DNA of 64,000 nt from contig NC_092568.1 of NCBI RefSeq assembly GCF_037975245.1, positions 28,673,501 through 28,737,500 of the forward strand. Direction: 5' to 3'. The position numbers were made by a program, and so were the translations under genes. This document shows, piece after piece, positions 1 to 13,600 of the stretch. A model generated the notes under the pieces. It worked only from the letters and a program-made list of their open reading frames with translations. It was not told where the DNA came from and ran no database searches. This stretch comes from Apostichopus japonicus. Lineage: Eukaryota; Echinodermata; Holothuroidea; Aspidochirotida; Stichopodidae. The stretch's first letter is position 1, and the number at the start of each line of letters is the position of its first letter.

Positions 1-222
1 GGCTTTAATTACCCTGGAGTTTTAGCGTAAACAGTCATTGACAATACGAACTATAATCAGACTGTTCCATGTAAAAGTATTCCAGGTGAAGGAACACCTC
101 TGCTATGAATTGCTGGAAGGTCTACGTTAAGTTTTGAAAAAATTTCAAAAAGTAACAGATTATCTCAATCATTTTAAGTTTCTGTGATGCCAGAAACAGA
201 CAAATTAGTGGGTTGTTTTTAA

Positions 223-1091
223 CAGGGACGTAACCAGGGGGAAGCAGGGGGAGCGACTGCTCCCCCCCCTTTCAGTGTCTATTTTTTTTTTAAACTGTTG
301 TTTTTTTTAGCATGGTATTTTGTCAGTGCTCTTTTGTTCTTGAATACTCATCAGCTCCGTTAACTCAGTTATAATCGTAGTAACATTCAGGCCTACTGAT
401 TCAACTACTTACTTAGTTTGACAGAGCAATTAGCTAAATTTAGCCTATAGCCTATTAAAAGCCTACAGTTGGTCACGGCGTAATAAAATACATATTGCCT
501 ACCTAACCGCACTGGATGGAGTGTCACGAACCGTCTGCACAACAACGTCGACAACGTTCATTCTCATTCTTTCTATGATTCAACCTAATTTTTGTTGCAC
601 TAACAGCATGTTATGAAGCTAAGCTAGCAATCGTACTTGATATGCACTTCCTATAAATAATTATTACACTGCTAATACACTGCGATAACGTTATTTGTTT
701 TTAGGCCACTGCACATCTGGCTGTCTTACAAAATATGAAAGTTTATATTGTCCATCAGTTAAGTTTGTCAAATGTATTAAAGTCCAGACATTGGACAATA
801 AACAAGAATCATCCTACTGGAAAAATTGTAAAAGAGCACTATTTTTGTCATTCTGATATACTATGTAAAAGAACATGTCAAAGAATTCAAACAGGAAACA
901 AAATCTGCTGATAATATAATATCATATGATAATGATGAAACTGGCAAAACATTGCACCAGATCACATCTTAGGACCTTCAATTGTTCAAAATATCTCAAA
1001 GGGGAGTGGGTCACCCGTTCCTCTTAGACCCCTCCCCCATATCAATCGCAAAAAGTGCTCCCCCCCTTTCAAATTCCTGGTTACGTTGCTG
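223..1091. mobile_element. hAT-like non-autonomous inverted-repeat element
   Basis: Left end CAGGGACGTAACCAGG and right end, read inward, CAGCAACGTAACCAGG form a terminal inverted repeat. It is flanked by 8-bp near-identical copies GTTTTTAA (215-222) and GTGTTTAA (1092-1099). No transposase frame is visible in 869 bp. Poly-C stretches follow each end. It lies in the LYST intron after exon 29. Confidence 0.72.
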
Positions 1092-1478
1092 GTGTTTAAC
1101 CATATTTGGAGGTAGTAATGAAATCCATGTTACAGAAGCAACGCTTTATATGCTACCTTTATTCGTCCATCCCCATCCCCCGTGCCCTCCCTCCCTTCTC
1201 TGTCTCTCTCTCTCCCCCTCCCCTTCCACCCAATTTTGCAATCCTTGAGGCGTGGACCAAACATTTCTCGATGAGGATCTTCCGAAAAATGCAATCTATG
1301 CAAAGCATTGGTGACTGATCTTCCAAAATATGAATGGCATAATACTGATTTATGAATTATAAACAAACCTTACTTTGCTAGAATGACTCTTTAATACCTA
1401 ATCCAACAAAAGGCTTTTAGAAGTAATATAAACTAATTGATCAAACAAATCAATGGGTTAATTGATTGTATAATTTAC

Positions 1479-1649
1479 TTCCTTAGCAGCATCCAGGATT
1501 TCTCTATTGCACTTGGTAGGGTTGTAACCTTTGAACCCACTGTCCTTGAGGGAGTCCACCAGTTTGAGTCCAAACGCTACATCTTCTGCTGATAGTTTCT
1601 GTTCCTGGTTGACCAACAGGTCGAACAAGAACAATTCAAACTTGCTAGC
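1479..1649 (-). CDS. LYST: LYST coding exon 29 (last exon in the window)
   Basis: Residues 2581-2637, with [20 protein letters not shown] and [14 protein letters not shown] matching the vertebrate region before PH-BEACH (LVLYLSELIHNHQGELTEEE). Acceptor CATACTCAG after a long pyrimidine tract, phase 0; donor GGAA|GTAAAT, phase 0. No further LYST exon is recognisable in 1-1478. Confidence 0.9.
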
Positions 1650-4600
1650 CTGAGTATGAAAAAGAAAAAAAAAGAAAAGAAAAGAAAAAAATAAAGAAAA
1701 AAGAAGAAACATTGCAGTAGAAAATGATACGCTTTGAAGGATTATTTCCAGTGTTCCAATAAGACTGTTTGAACGAAATGCTGGTAGGTGAAAACCACAA
1801 TCCTACTTGAATGTTCAATCACAAAGATAAAAACGGTTTGAAGTTTTGTCTATTAAGTTTAATGGACATTTCTGGCAATAGTGGAGTGAGTGGTCCAGGT
1901 GAAGAAGAAAATGATACGCTTTGAAGGATTATTTCCAGTATTCCAAGAAGACTGTTTGAACGAAATGCTGGTAGGTAGAAAACCACAATCCTACTAGAAT
2001 GTTCAATTACAAAGATAAAAACGGTTTGGCTATTAAGTTTAATGGACATTTCTGGCAACAGTACAGTGAGTGACATCATCATAGCAAATGAATTAGCTAT
2101 CAGAAGGAAATGAATGGCATCAGTTTGATGAGGCTTGAACTCTGAGTGTTTAGACTCAAGTCTCACATGGTATCAAATGTCCCCTAGTCATTCTGTATGC
2201 TTCTAACTATGATTCTTGAAGTTAAGACAAACTATGATTCCTGATTTGCACACCCTGACCCACCTTCCACCCTCCGCTACCACCCCCCCCTCCCCAACCC
2301 CCCTACCACCCTACCTACCCCCCCCCCTTGAGGAGGTGTACCTAAACGACTGTTTTTAATGGGCACAATCATTTGCTATGGTATGGTCAGGGATGACTTA
2401 TTTTCCCTAACAAATTCTAACAACTTTTCGGTGACTTGACAGATATTTGGGGGCCTGGGCCCAAATTGCCTCCCACCCTTCCCCACTCTCTTGAGATGAC
2501 AGGGAATTTTTAAGTCACAAAAGGTGATGTGTTACATTACAGCCATATATACCTGAGGATGTACACTAAGCAAGCTCTTCAGAAGTTCCTTGCTTTTATG
2601 GACATGAGCTACTTGCAGGGTGTATATCCGTAGTGCAATGTCCTGATTGGGTGACATCATGTGGCACAGTAATTGTGCGAGCTGCACCCTCAACGTTTCC
2701 TTGCTGGCCCAGGCAATGCTCTCAAACTGTTTGCTACGCCCGAGTTTCTTTTCCTGAAAAGGATGCGTGGGTTGGAAAAAGTGTAACCTCTCATTAGTTG
2801 ATTTGGATAGAGGGTGACAATTGCAACTGACATAGAGACGTGAATCAAACACACACGGATCTGTTAATCAGGAGGACATTTATTCAGAGAGTAAAACTAA
2901 GACAAAAACAGGAAGAATGATTATGGGCAAATATTTGCATCATGATTGACCAATAGCTCATGGCGAACAGGGAACAAGTCCTGACATCACCATTTACACA
3001 AAACTCGAAGCTAGGCAGGATACAAGACTACCAGCAAAAATTACCATGCAATCTTACACTCCTGTAACAATCACGAGATGCCCATGTGGCGCCATGTGAA
3101 ACTTACTTCCTTGAGTATTTGACTTTAACCAAAGTAATATTACCCACTGTAAAATGCATTCCAAAAACACAAGATTGTAATAAAGAGCGATATTAATTTT
3201 AATATGAAGGACAAAAAAAAAGGAAAAGGAAAAATATCCAGAGTTTCTGAAATTATCCAAATTGCATTTGGCTGCAGTGAAACTGCAGTAACTACCAGCA
3301 AAATAAAGCTACATACAAAGAGCTTGTAATGTATAGCACTGTAAGTTTCCTTTCAAATAAATTCCAAATTCTCCAATGTTTAAGTGTCAATTTCATTTTC
3401 AGAACCTTAAACAACTTAAAGTTGTCAAGTCTTCCAACCCCTTCTTCAAGTATTTATGCTTGGTCAACAATATGTAGACATCCAACTATGTATACTTCTG
3501 GAGGGGCTTTTGCTCCACCTCCCCCTCCCCCCCCCCCCCCGGCAGACAAAATATTTCAAAGATTCCTAGTTGACTGTACATAAATGTTATAATACGTAAA
3601 TGCAGTTCAACCTTACCAGTTGAAAATTCTTCAACATGGCTTCTGAAAGTTGCAAAATATAGCACTCTTTTGCATCTTAATACCCTCCATTTGACCAAAC
3701 TCTCTCAAAGGACCAATTTCTCAGATTGCTCCCCTCCACAACTTAACCCTCTTACCCACCTTTCCAGTTTTCCTGAAAGTAAAGGTGATTACACACAACC
3801 CCCCAACCCCCCCCCCCTCCCATTGCATGTAGAATTACACATCCATCACATACCAAAGTAGCAGCTAGAGCTTCAGAAAGGAGAAAGAAGAGCTCTTTGG
3901 CGAGAGATGTCGAGCAGGAATCCGGATTATCCTCATTCTTTGCAAGCATTTCTGGATCTGGATGAATGGATAGAAAGAAATTAATGTCACATTATTGCAT
4001 ATAATAGGACAAGGAAATCCACCCAACAAGCCCCCCCCCCCCCCCTCCCATAAAAAACACACTCCTCATTGATTTGAACAGCTATGCAAGAGATCAGTGC
4101 ACCTTTATATGAATGTCACAAAAGTTAGCTTCCAAACCTACCCCTCCTCTTAACCCTATCCCTAACTCTAACCATATCCCAAGCTCTAATCCCTACCTCT
4201 CTGCCTCACCCTATCCCTAACTTTAACCCTACAACATTCAGATGAACCACAATCTTAAACAAGTTTTAACTCTACTACAATGTGTAAAAATAGTATCCAA
4301 GTTCTAGGTATATGTGAAAACCCTAGGTATGGACTTCACATAAGAATGCAATAGGCTACCATGTTGATATGCCTAGGTATGGACTTCACATAAAGCTAAT
4401 GTATTAGGCTACCAAGATTGATGAGATAACTGAGAATATGAAACAATAGGGGAAACAAGTTTGGCTGTAAAATTATGATTCCTCCATCAAAATTTAGATG
4501 TCCACCGAAATCAAGAGCAGTTTGACAGACGGAAGCATCCCTCTGTTAGTACCTCTTTGTGTGACGAGTCTGACAGACAGTAGACAAAGTTTCTGGAATC

Positions 4601-7600
4601 TCTTGGTCAGTTCTTGTTCACTGACCATTCCGACTCCAGGCATGGACTCATTCCTCAGTCTCTGGCCACGGAGAACGTTGTCCACTTCAGCTGAAAATCT
4701 TCTCTCTGTAACAAGAAGAACAGGAAACGTGTGAGAAGCAGTGGGAAGCTCATCAAAATACGACTACTCCAGATTGTGTTGAATGTTGTCAGAACAAAAT
4801 AAGCTGGAATGATAAACCCTCCCATGTTGACTACTTGCAAACATAACTTACATTTCGTTTATGCAACTTAACAAACTTGAATTTAGGTAAGTTTCTTTTA
4901 ACAGCATTCTATTCTATTTTACGAGACATATCATCGGCTTTGTCAATTAACTTTTGACTTTATCGGCTGTGAGGAACGCAGGCACTCTCCCAGTTCTAGC
5001 TCTTAATTTCCAGTATCCTTCTAATAAATCTTTATACCGTAGGTCTGCATTGATCGTGTGGATTGCGTTCTCTGATCCGAGCTCCCTGTTTCCTTGAAAG
5101 ATTCGGGTCTGTCCACACTCGCTCCTTCGGTAGAGTAACTTCGACGTTTGGTAATCACTCCTGTGAAGCCAAGGCAAATTCATATCCATTGAAGACACGC
5201 GTGGTTACTATACTGCAGTAGAAGCAACCCGTCACTTGATATGATGACAAACGTTTTGGGTGCACTATACTAAAATATTTTTCATCTTGCACATTTTTCA
5301 GTGTTGTTTTTTTTTTTGTGTTTTGTGTTCCCAATATATTTAAAACGACCTTCCTAAACGTTTACAAAGAAATTTGGACAATTAATTTGCACAAGAAGAA
5401 AATCCTAGAAAAGGAAAAAAAAATAGAACGGCCATCTTGCATTTCCCAACATCCCAGACAAGCTTAATAACTGAGTATCTAAATTAACCCTTAATGAAAG
5501 CAATGCAAGAAAATGTGAAAGAAATTAATTACTCTATTCTACTACCAAAAGATGGATTAAAATTGTTTGCTTTGCAATAAACTTCAACCATATAGCGAGT
5601 TTGATTAGCGAAAAGGCTTTCCCATCACCAACAAGAAGTAGTAAAACAGAAGGCAAAATAAATTTAAAAAAAAGGAACAGCGGTGCCCATTAAAGGATGA
5701 TGAGGGAAAAAATTTGGTCAAGCTACCTTAAAATGATGTAATATTGGGGTCTCAAATATACACATGGGAAATATTTCATGATACGATTAAAAGAAAAACT
5801 ACAACCGTCAGATAAAATACTTCTGTTGAAAATCAGAGACAAAATTGAGCGAGCAAGTTCGTCGCTGAAATTTGATTATATAGAGATCTCCTGATTTTTC
5901 ATATTTCAAGGACAAAGAGTATTGCTTACTCTTAACAAACAGACAGCAATCATACAAGAAAAGAGGGCAGTAATGTCTATGAACTTGAAGTGGTGGTGGA
6001 AACATTTCCCAGCAGAGTGCTGAAAAAATGGGGGAAGTTAAACAAAAGAGATGATAGAAAAGAGACTAAAAGAAGAAAAAATAAAAGAGATGGAATGAAC
6101 CTTCAGGAAGAGGTGCGCCGACCTGCTGCTGCCACTTAAATTGCTCATACTTCTGCTCTGTAATTAGATGAAAAGACTTATCTACGTCAACAAAATGAAC
6201 AGAAAAGAGGATGGAGAAGAAAGTAATGAGCAGGTGCAGAATCACACGAGTTTGGGGGTGTATACCTATCCCCCCCACCCCCACCCCCACCCTCTTTCAC
6301 AAACGGAACTGGAAAGTGGTAATTAGCACAAACTTACATTTAGACCTAATTTTATAGTCTAAATATACCTCAGAATGCCCCACTTGGTGTCCAAAGTTTT
6401 AACATTTCTCTAGTGAGAGTGTGTGAGTGTGGGGGGAAGGGGAGGGGGGAGGGGATGGTAGGCCTCCAGACCACCTACACAAGAGGCAATTTCCATGACA
6501 GGGTCATACCCCCTCAGTAATAAAATCCTGGATCTGCCCCCATGATAGGTGTTATTTTCAATGAAGTTAGCAAATGGAATTAGCACAGATGAAGCTTTTT
6601 CTTTTTCTATTGTTTTTTGTTTACATAAACTCATTGCCATGATAAATCTACACTAACACACACAACAACAACAAGTCAAACAGGACTATGTTAATTTTCC
6701 TTGCCCCCCCCCCCGAAGAAGTGGAATAATTAATTATTACAGGTGGTAAATGTTACTTCCACTGCACCATACTGATATGTCAACATACTGTTATGACACA
6801 CATTTTGTTCAGAGACAATTCTCTTTAGTTTTATTGGAATAAAATACTTTATTGTTGTTGTAACATTTACATTTCTAGGATTTGAAAAGTCACAGAGATA
6901 AAAACATCATCAAAAGCAAAAGGGTGGTCTCATGTAGTATGGATCTGAACTCTTGAGGCCAGATGCCGACAAGTTGGTACTATGGAACTCTTGTGCTTTA
7001 ATGTTTAATGTAATTTGACAGACGACAGCTAAGTATATTATAACAGATTAGCAAAAATAGCAACTCATTTATGCAAGCACCAAGAGTTGAAAAAAATTCA
7101 TCACTTTTCTTCAAACTAAAAAGGGCAAGAAGTGTTAGGAAGTTATTTATTTATTTATTTATTTCATTTATTTTATTTGTTTCTAATTGATTTATATTTC
7201 ATTTATTTATAAGTTCCTAATTTTTATACTTTGACTAGATGATAGCAGTATCTGTTTGTAACAGAAAACCGACTCAAATTCAAAAAGTATGGAAAAACCA
7301 TAGCAACTATTACAACGACAGGTTACTGTTACTAGATAGCTATTAAAAAAGTGCTACATGTAATTTAGCTTAACTATCGTCTTACTTGTGATACATGAAG
7401 GTCAGTTTCTTCCATTCTTAACCATATCTTCCACAGATGACAATAATTTTGCACCGTATCAAATCTACCTTCAATTCAGGATAATTTTAGTTTATACTGG
7501 GCATTAAACAGTGGCGAAGTGTCCATACAGTCAGAGGGGGCGGATCCCCCCCCCCTGACGACCTCAAATGGACTGCTGGCGCCCTTTTCAGCTTTTTCCC

Positions 7601-10600
7601 TCTTTTTACTTATTTGCGATTGACTTTTTTATTGCGCTCTCAAATACCTATTGACATTTGTCACATTTTATTGGTGTAATTTTCTGACAAAATGGCAATG
7701 GCACCTATTTATTCTTAGTTTATCTGCAAGGCCCGGAAAGAGTCATTTCCGGTGAAAATTTTTTGTACGCTCCGCGCCAACATGTGGTGGCGCTCCGCTT
7801 AGATAGTGTCGAAAGCGCCCCTACAGACCATTCTCGCCCCCCCGACCAATACCCCTAGCTCCGCCACTGGCATTAATGATTCCGTATTAAACTCAACTAT
7901 GAGAACACCTGTTAGTATGTTTTGAGCAGTTTAAAGCCTGATGTATAATAGAGAGATTTTCTTCAAAAGGAGCAAATCCTTTATTGCAAGCACCATGTCC
8001 CCCATTAACTCCTCCTGACCCCTGACAGATAGTTCTCTTTTTCACCAAATTATTTAAAAAAATTGATTCATAGCTTCTCTTTGGAATTAAAAATGGCATC
8101 ATATTGTCCATACTGAAAGTCACCTTAAATTAGTGCAAACCTGTTTAAAGCGACCCGATCACCTGACCTTAACTTCACCCAACTACTCTATTTGCCAACT
8201 CTACCAATGTTACCTGTCATGAACAGCTAATGTGCATTTGTAAATTTTGAAAGGGTGGAGAGTGAAATCAACATATGGAACACAACTGTGGCGGCAAGTG
8301 GCCAGAGGTAAGAGCGAATAAATAGTTTGATCTTTTCCGAGTGCCCGACCTGCGTAAGTCTTGGTCCTGTTCAGGATCATCAATATCTTCTTTTTGCCCA
8401 TAGCTGAATCGGTTGCCATGGTTACTGTCCTGAAATACTCCAAAACTTCACGGAAGATGTACGACTGGGTCTCGAGAATGATTTCCGTCTCCAGTGAATC
8501 GGTTCCTGTAGGAGAGAGAGAATGTTCTTTTATGCAGCAATGGGGTCCCCAACTGTGAGCTAAGTCAACATCTAGTAAACTTCTAGTAAACTTCACAAGC
8601 TGTTTCAGAACCGTCAGCATGGTACCACCGGAAGTAGCATGGCGGGACCATAAGTCGATCACTAGAAGTATAAACAATGTCTTTCCTAATTACTGAAGAC
8701 ATCTTGCAAAATATGTCCAACGTTTAAAGTCAAACAAACTTCGTTTACGCACCTTAATTGGTAATTTCTAGAAGGTGCCTTAAATTGCACAGTTGAAACC
8801 TTCAACTTTTCCTGCATGCAAGTTCATCAGGATACTTTGATTCAGAGATCTGTAAACAGTACAGATCATGCACATAGGAACCTAGTGCCCTCCCATTTGA
8901 AACATGGCAAAGCCCCACTTACAAGATCTTGGTTGGTTCAGTTTGTAGCAATCAGAAACCGTTAAGCAAAACTTCCAATTGCCATAATAACAAAGCACTC
9001 AACATTGTGAAATGAATATGTTGCTGCACTTTAGAAGGTTAACCTCATAAGTACATTCCCCGTTCATCAAAATATTAACCTTACTAACTAATAAATTGAG
9101 GTTAAATAGGCGATTCAAGAATATCACGATATTGATCTGTATTTGAGAGCATTCACAGCCTCCATTTCAACATTCTATTATTTTGCTTATGAAATAAAAA
9201 AAAATTCCCTCGTTTGCACTGTCATCATTTGAATGGTGAAGATATGTGTATTAACTACCCTCAATCCAGTTGACCTTATTAATAGATGCTAGTCGCTACC
9301 GACCTAACCCCCCCCCCCCCCTCTTATAATAACTGTTTGGAGGAGTTCCAACATTACTCTTTTGGATAGTGTTAGTGCTTCATAATTTCTAATAGTTAAA
9401 CTTCTAAACAAAGAATAGTCCAACGGTTTTTCATATTAATGATATACAACCTATTCTTAACTAAACTACAGAGAGTAACTTTCTGAAGTTAAAGGTTACC
9501 CATACCATGGTTATGTTGCAGTCACATCAGAGAAATTGTAATAAGGACCACTAAAATTAATTTCACAACTACTTCAAAGACAATAGATCATTTTCTGGCA
9601 TTTTTCAAAATGTCACGATTTGGTTCAAAGGGTGAGAATCTTTGCTTAGAGCCAAAAGAAACACGAATATTAGTTTACCCTCGGAGCTTCAAATGGATCA
9701 TATCCAAGGGGGTTGAGAAGCACCCCTCCTTGCCTAACCTCTCTCCCCAAAAACGGGGAAAGTTAGAATTACTCGTGCATGGAAATGGAATCTTGTTCAT
9801 TTTGGAAGATGCTCCCTCACATAACAACCCTTTCCGAATCCGCAAACCCATTCCTCCCAAACTGAAATAATTTTCCTCAACCACCTAATCTGTTCCATCT
9901 CATTCCCATCCCCTCATACCCATGCAATATTTGCTTCTCATCTTTCCATATGCTGTTGAGCAAATGGAGGTCTGAGAGAAATACTAATATATAGTATTCT
10001 TCTTTGTTATGAGCACCAATAAAAAAAACCAACCAACCAACAACAAACAACAACAACACACACACAGAGACAGAGTGAACAGACAATTATCTCTTACCAT
10101 ACTTTATCCTGAATCTCTCCTCCAGACCTCCTAAAAGCATCATCATATCTTCAAAATGTTGATAGAGGTCAGGTTTGTTGAAACTAGAAGAATTGAATAT
10201 AAAAAATGAAACACTAGATGCAGTAATGACAACAAAAGTAGGAAAGAAAGAAGATCCCACAAATACTAGGCATTGTAAACAGTAGTATGACATATAAATT
10301 ACTTGCAGGGATCTTCTGGTGGCTGAAGTTGATTGCATTAAAGGCATTGAAGGCTCGCCCCAAACCACGTGCAGCCATCTGAAAAAGTTAACTTTCCGTT
10401 GCATGCAAGTGACATTTTGTTCGTGTCGCTACAAAATACAGACAGTAATGAAACGTGATACCTTGTTATCTTTAGCTGGACCTGAGATGTCCATCGCTGT
10501 ATCGTTTGTTCACTGTGCTATAGGCACTGACTGCAGCTGTATGTACTGACTGTACACTAGTGTCTAATTACCACGGTAGCAAGCTGTGTGTGTATTTTTC

Positions 10601-13600
10601 GGGATCATGGTGGTGTCTAACACTTCTGTTACACCTCATTCAAAACTAGGTCAGATTACCGGCATTAGACGTTTCTTTTTGCGCGAGTCTTCACACCTTT
10701 TAAATACTTTATTTCAGAAAGTTTTCTGCATTTTCAACAAATAAAAAAAAAATGAAGCCACATTCTCATAACACTTTGTATTGTAGAGATACAAATTTTG
10801 GTATGGTTGATAAATTGCTGATATTTAGTAAAGTCACCTGGCCACAGCAGTGTGCATGATGTCATCAGGGAAATTGAACTTAAAATGTCTTTCTTTTTCT
10901 TTATAATATTTCAATCATTCATCACAGGAGAAAAAAATAATACTTTTACCCAAAAACAAAATTGCATTTTGGTGAAAAAAAAAGTACAGAGAACTTTGAC
11001 AGCTAAGCAACATTCCAAATGTATCAGGTTCCACGGATAGAGGACTAGAAGATTATAATAACATCTTCTATGACAACCACTTCAGCCGGCTAAAATAGGG
11101 TGCATTCGATCAACTATGACTGGAGTTATTGAGATGGTGTTTTCAACTAACAGTGTGGAATATTTTTTCTCTTCAACGTACGTGGTTACATTGTCAGGTC
11201 CCGAAAATTCCCTCCAATGATGCACCGCTTTCAAGTACAGTGATTGTGAGAAGACTGATAAATGACAAGTGGCAATAACTATTCCTTCTTTAACAAGAGT
11301 TATTTGTAAAGTTTGAAAACTTCAAAGAGACAATATTTAGCTTATGCAATGGGGAAAAAAAAAATAGTACGGTTGCGTCTCAGCTGAATATGAAGGAAAA
11401 TACGCTACGCAAGGTTTAAAAACCGGTCATTGTACTATGTTTCCTGCTTCAAGTTTTTGACTTCTAAACAATATTATGATCCACCGAAACCGTGGCAACT
11501 GGATTCCTGTCTTAGTCGTTTACAGCCGTTGGTGTAATATTGGTGGGGTACTACCAGTAACCCTGCCGTATATAAACACTTGGTCAATTAAAACAATCAG
11601 GCTGTTCACTGAATAAAGCTGCTGGCTCAGCTCATATTGTGATTTCCTTTCTTTTCTTCCCAAATGATACAAAGACATAGATACCCTCTTCATGTTGGAC
11701 CAACGCAAAGCTGGATTAAAAGATTATGGGACATGGATTTATATATGTCCAGTGGGGGAAAATACAAAAAAAATATTGGAAATCTCTTCAGCAATTTAGA
11801 GTGAGGCTAAAAAGCAAAACAAATAAGAAAAAGAAAAAAAAATCTTAAATTTGAATAAAGAACTTTTCCAAAAATTTCTAAGTGCTCACTAGAATACTTT
11901 GTTTGCGATACTCGCCAGGACGTGTTGGATATTCTCCACGAGAAGGTCGAGTTCTTCGGGACAGGCTGAGTCTGAGCAGAGTGCGCTGGTAGCAGCCAGG
12001 ACATTGACTACAGCCTCGATGAACCCATTCTCCAAAAGAACAGGAATGAGCACTGGTACACCTTCAAAAAGCTGTTGGATGACAAGGAAACAAACCATCA
12101 AATATCTGGGCGAAGACTTCATTTAGTAGGCGTGGGGGGGGGGGGGGGGGTAGAGGCCTGCACTCTTCGTTTTGAACACTGGAGAGGGTAACTGCATCAT
12201 CTTTTTGATGTCAGATCAGGAAGACAAAGAAGATATCAGTGTGGTTGAACAATTGTACCCTTCACAGCTGGCTGCCATCAAAGAAATCACCACTTACGAC
12301 TGCCCCTTCTATTCCTCTGACCACTTCCACCCCCTACCCTCCCCTTCCTCTATGGATGCTAATGTATCCCCAGCAGTCATTAAGTTCAAAATTACTGAGG
12401 CAGGCGAAATCATCCAGTCAGAAGTCACTGTGTGTTTAGTAGATATGGTGAACGAAGGCTGCTTGGGAGTAGACATTAACTACATTGGATAATCAATTGG
12501 GGGGGGTGGGGGGGAAAGGGAAACAATCAGAATTTAAGGAAGCTCACATTTAACCAAAGGGGGCACTGACAGGCTCTCATAGCTTCCTGTGGCATGCTTT
12601 TGCCGGTCATATGTGGCACTGAACATACCAAAGAAGAAGATACTCTATACACCAATGACAAAAAACAATGAATACTTCAGTTCTTGTTACTCTGTGTAAG
12701 ACTCCAAAGGCAAAATTTGCAAAAGGAGTATTTTCTCAAATTTTTGACAAATGTAAGACATACATGATGAAAAAGATATAGCATATTTGACAGGTCATTA
12801 AAACTATAAAGATATTCAAACCGTGAGATGTGATCAAGTCAACTGACATGCAGGGTTATACAGAGCGTCTTGGTACAAAGGACAGGGTCGTGGAGACATC
12901 TTTCCAGTACTGATAATAAGAGAATGGTGGACATCTGGCTGAACTCATCTGGAGCTCTCATGTCATTAAAATCAAGTCTAAAATAAAAAACAGTATCATT
13001 TCATAAATAATTCTCATGTCAAAACAAGAAAAGGGAAAGGGGCCGACTGACTGATGAAGAGGTAAAAGAGTTTCATGTATATAATCAAATCCTGGCAAGA
13101 GTCTAGTTAAGCAACAAGTTAACCAGTACTCAATTTTACTACTAAAAAGATGGTTTTTACATAGTTTGACATTTTTTAAATTAGCTATGTTTTTCACATC
13201 TGTATGATACAAACTTTCAATACATTCATATTTTTTTACTTACTCAATGTGGTACAACCAGGGCTAGTTTCATACATTCATGCATTTTCATTCACAAACT
13301 GGTGCAACCAGTTGTTAATTTGATGTATTCATTAATATTTGTCCTCAAAGAGATGCAAGCCGCTGGTAATTTCATACATTCATACATCTTTATATGCAAA
13401 ATGGTGCAATCAGCTGTTAATTTCATTCAGTCCTACATTTTGCTATACAAACTGGTGCAACCAGCTGTTAATTTCATACAAATTCATACATCTTCATATG
13501 CAAACTGGTGCAATCAGCTGTTAATTTCATGCAGTTATACATTTTCATATGCAAACTAGGGCAATCAGCTCGTGATTTAATACAGTCATTCATTTTTCTA

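Noticed and set aside
8213-8350. Longer version of LYST exon 25 ending at CAG|GTAACA
   Set aside because: It would leave phase 2, which does not join exon 26, and the added residues do not resemble LYST.
11890-11898. Earlier donor AAA|GTATTC for LYST exon 23
   Set aside because: It gives phase 0, which puts a stop at the start of exon 24; the donor eight bases later restores the conserved Tyr-Phe.
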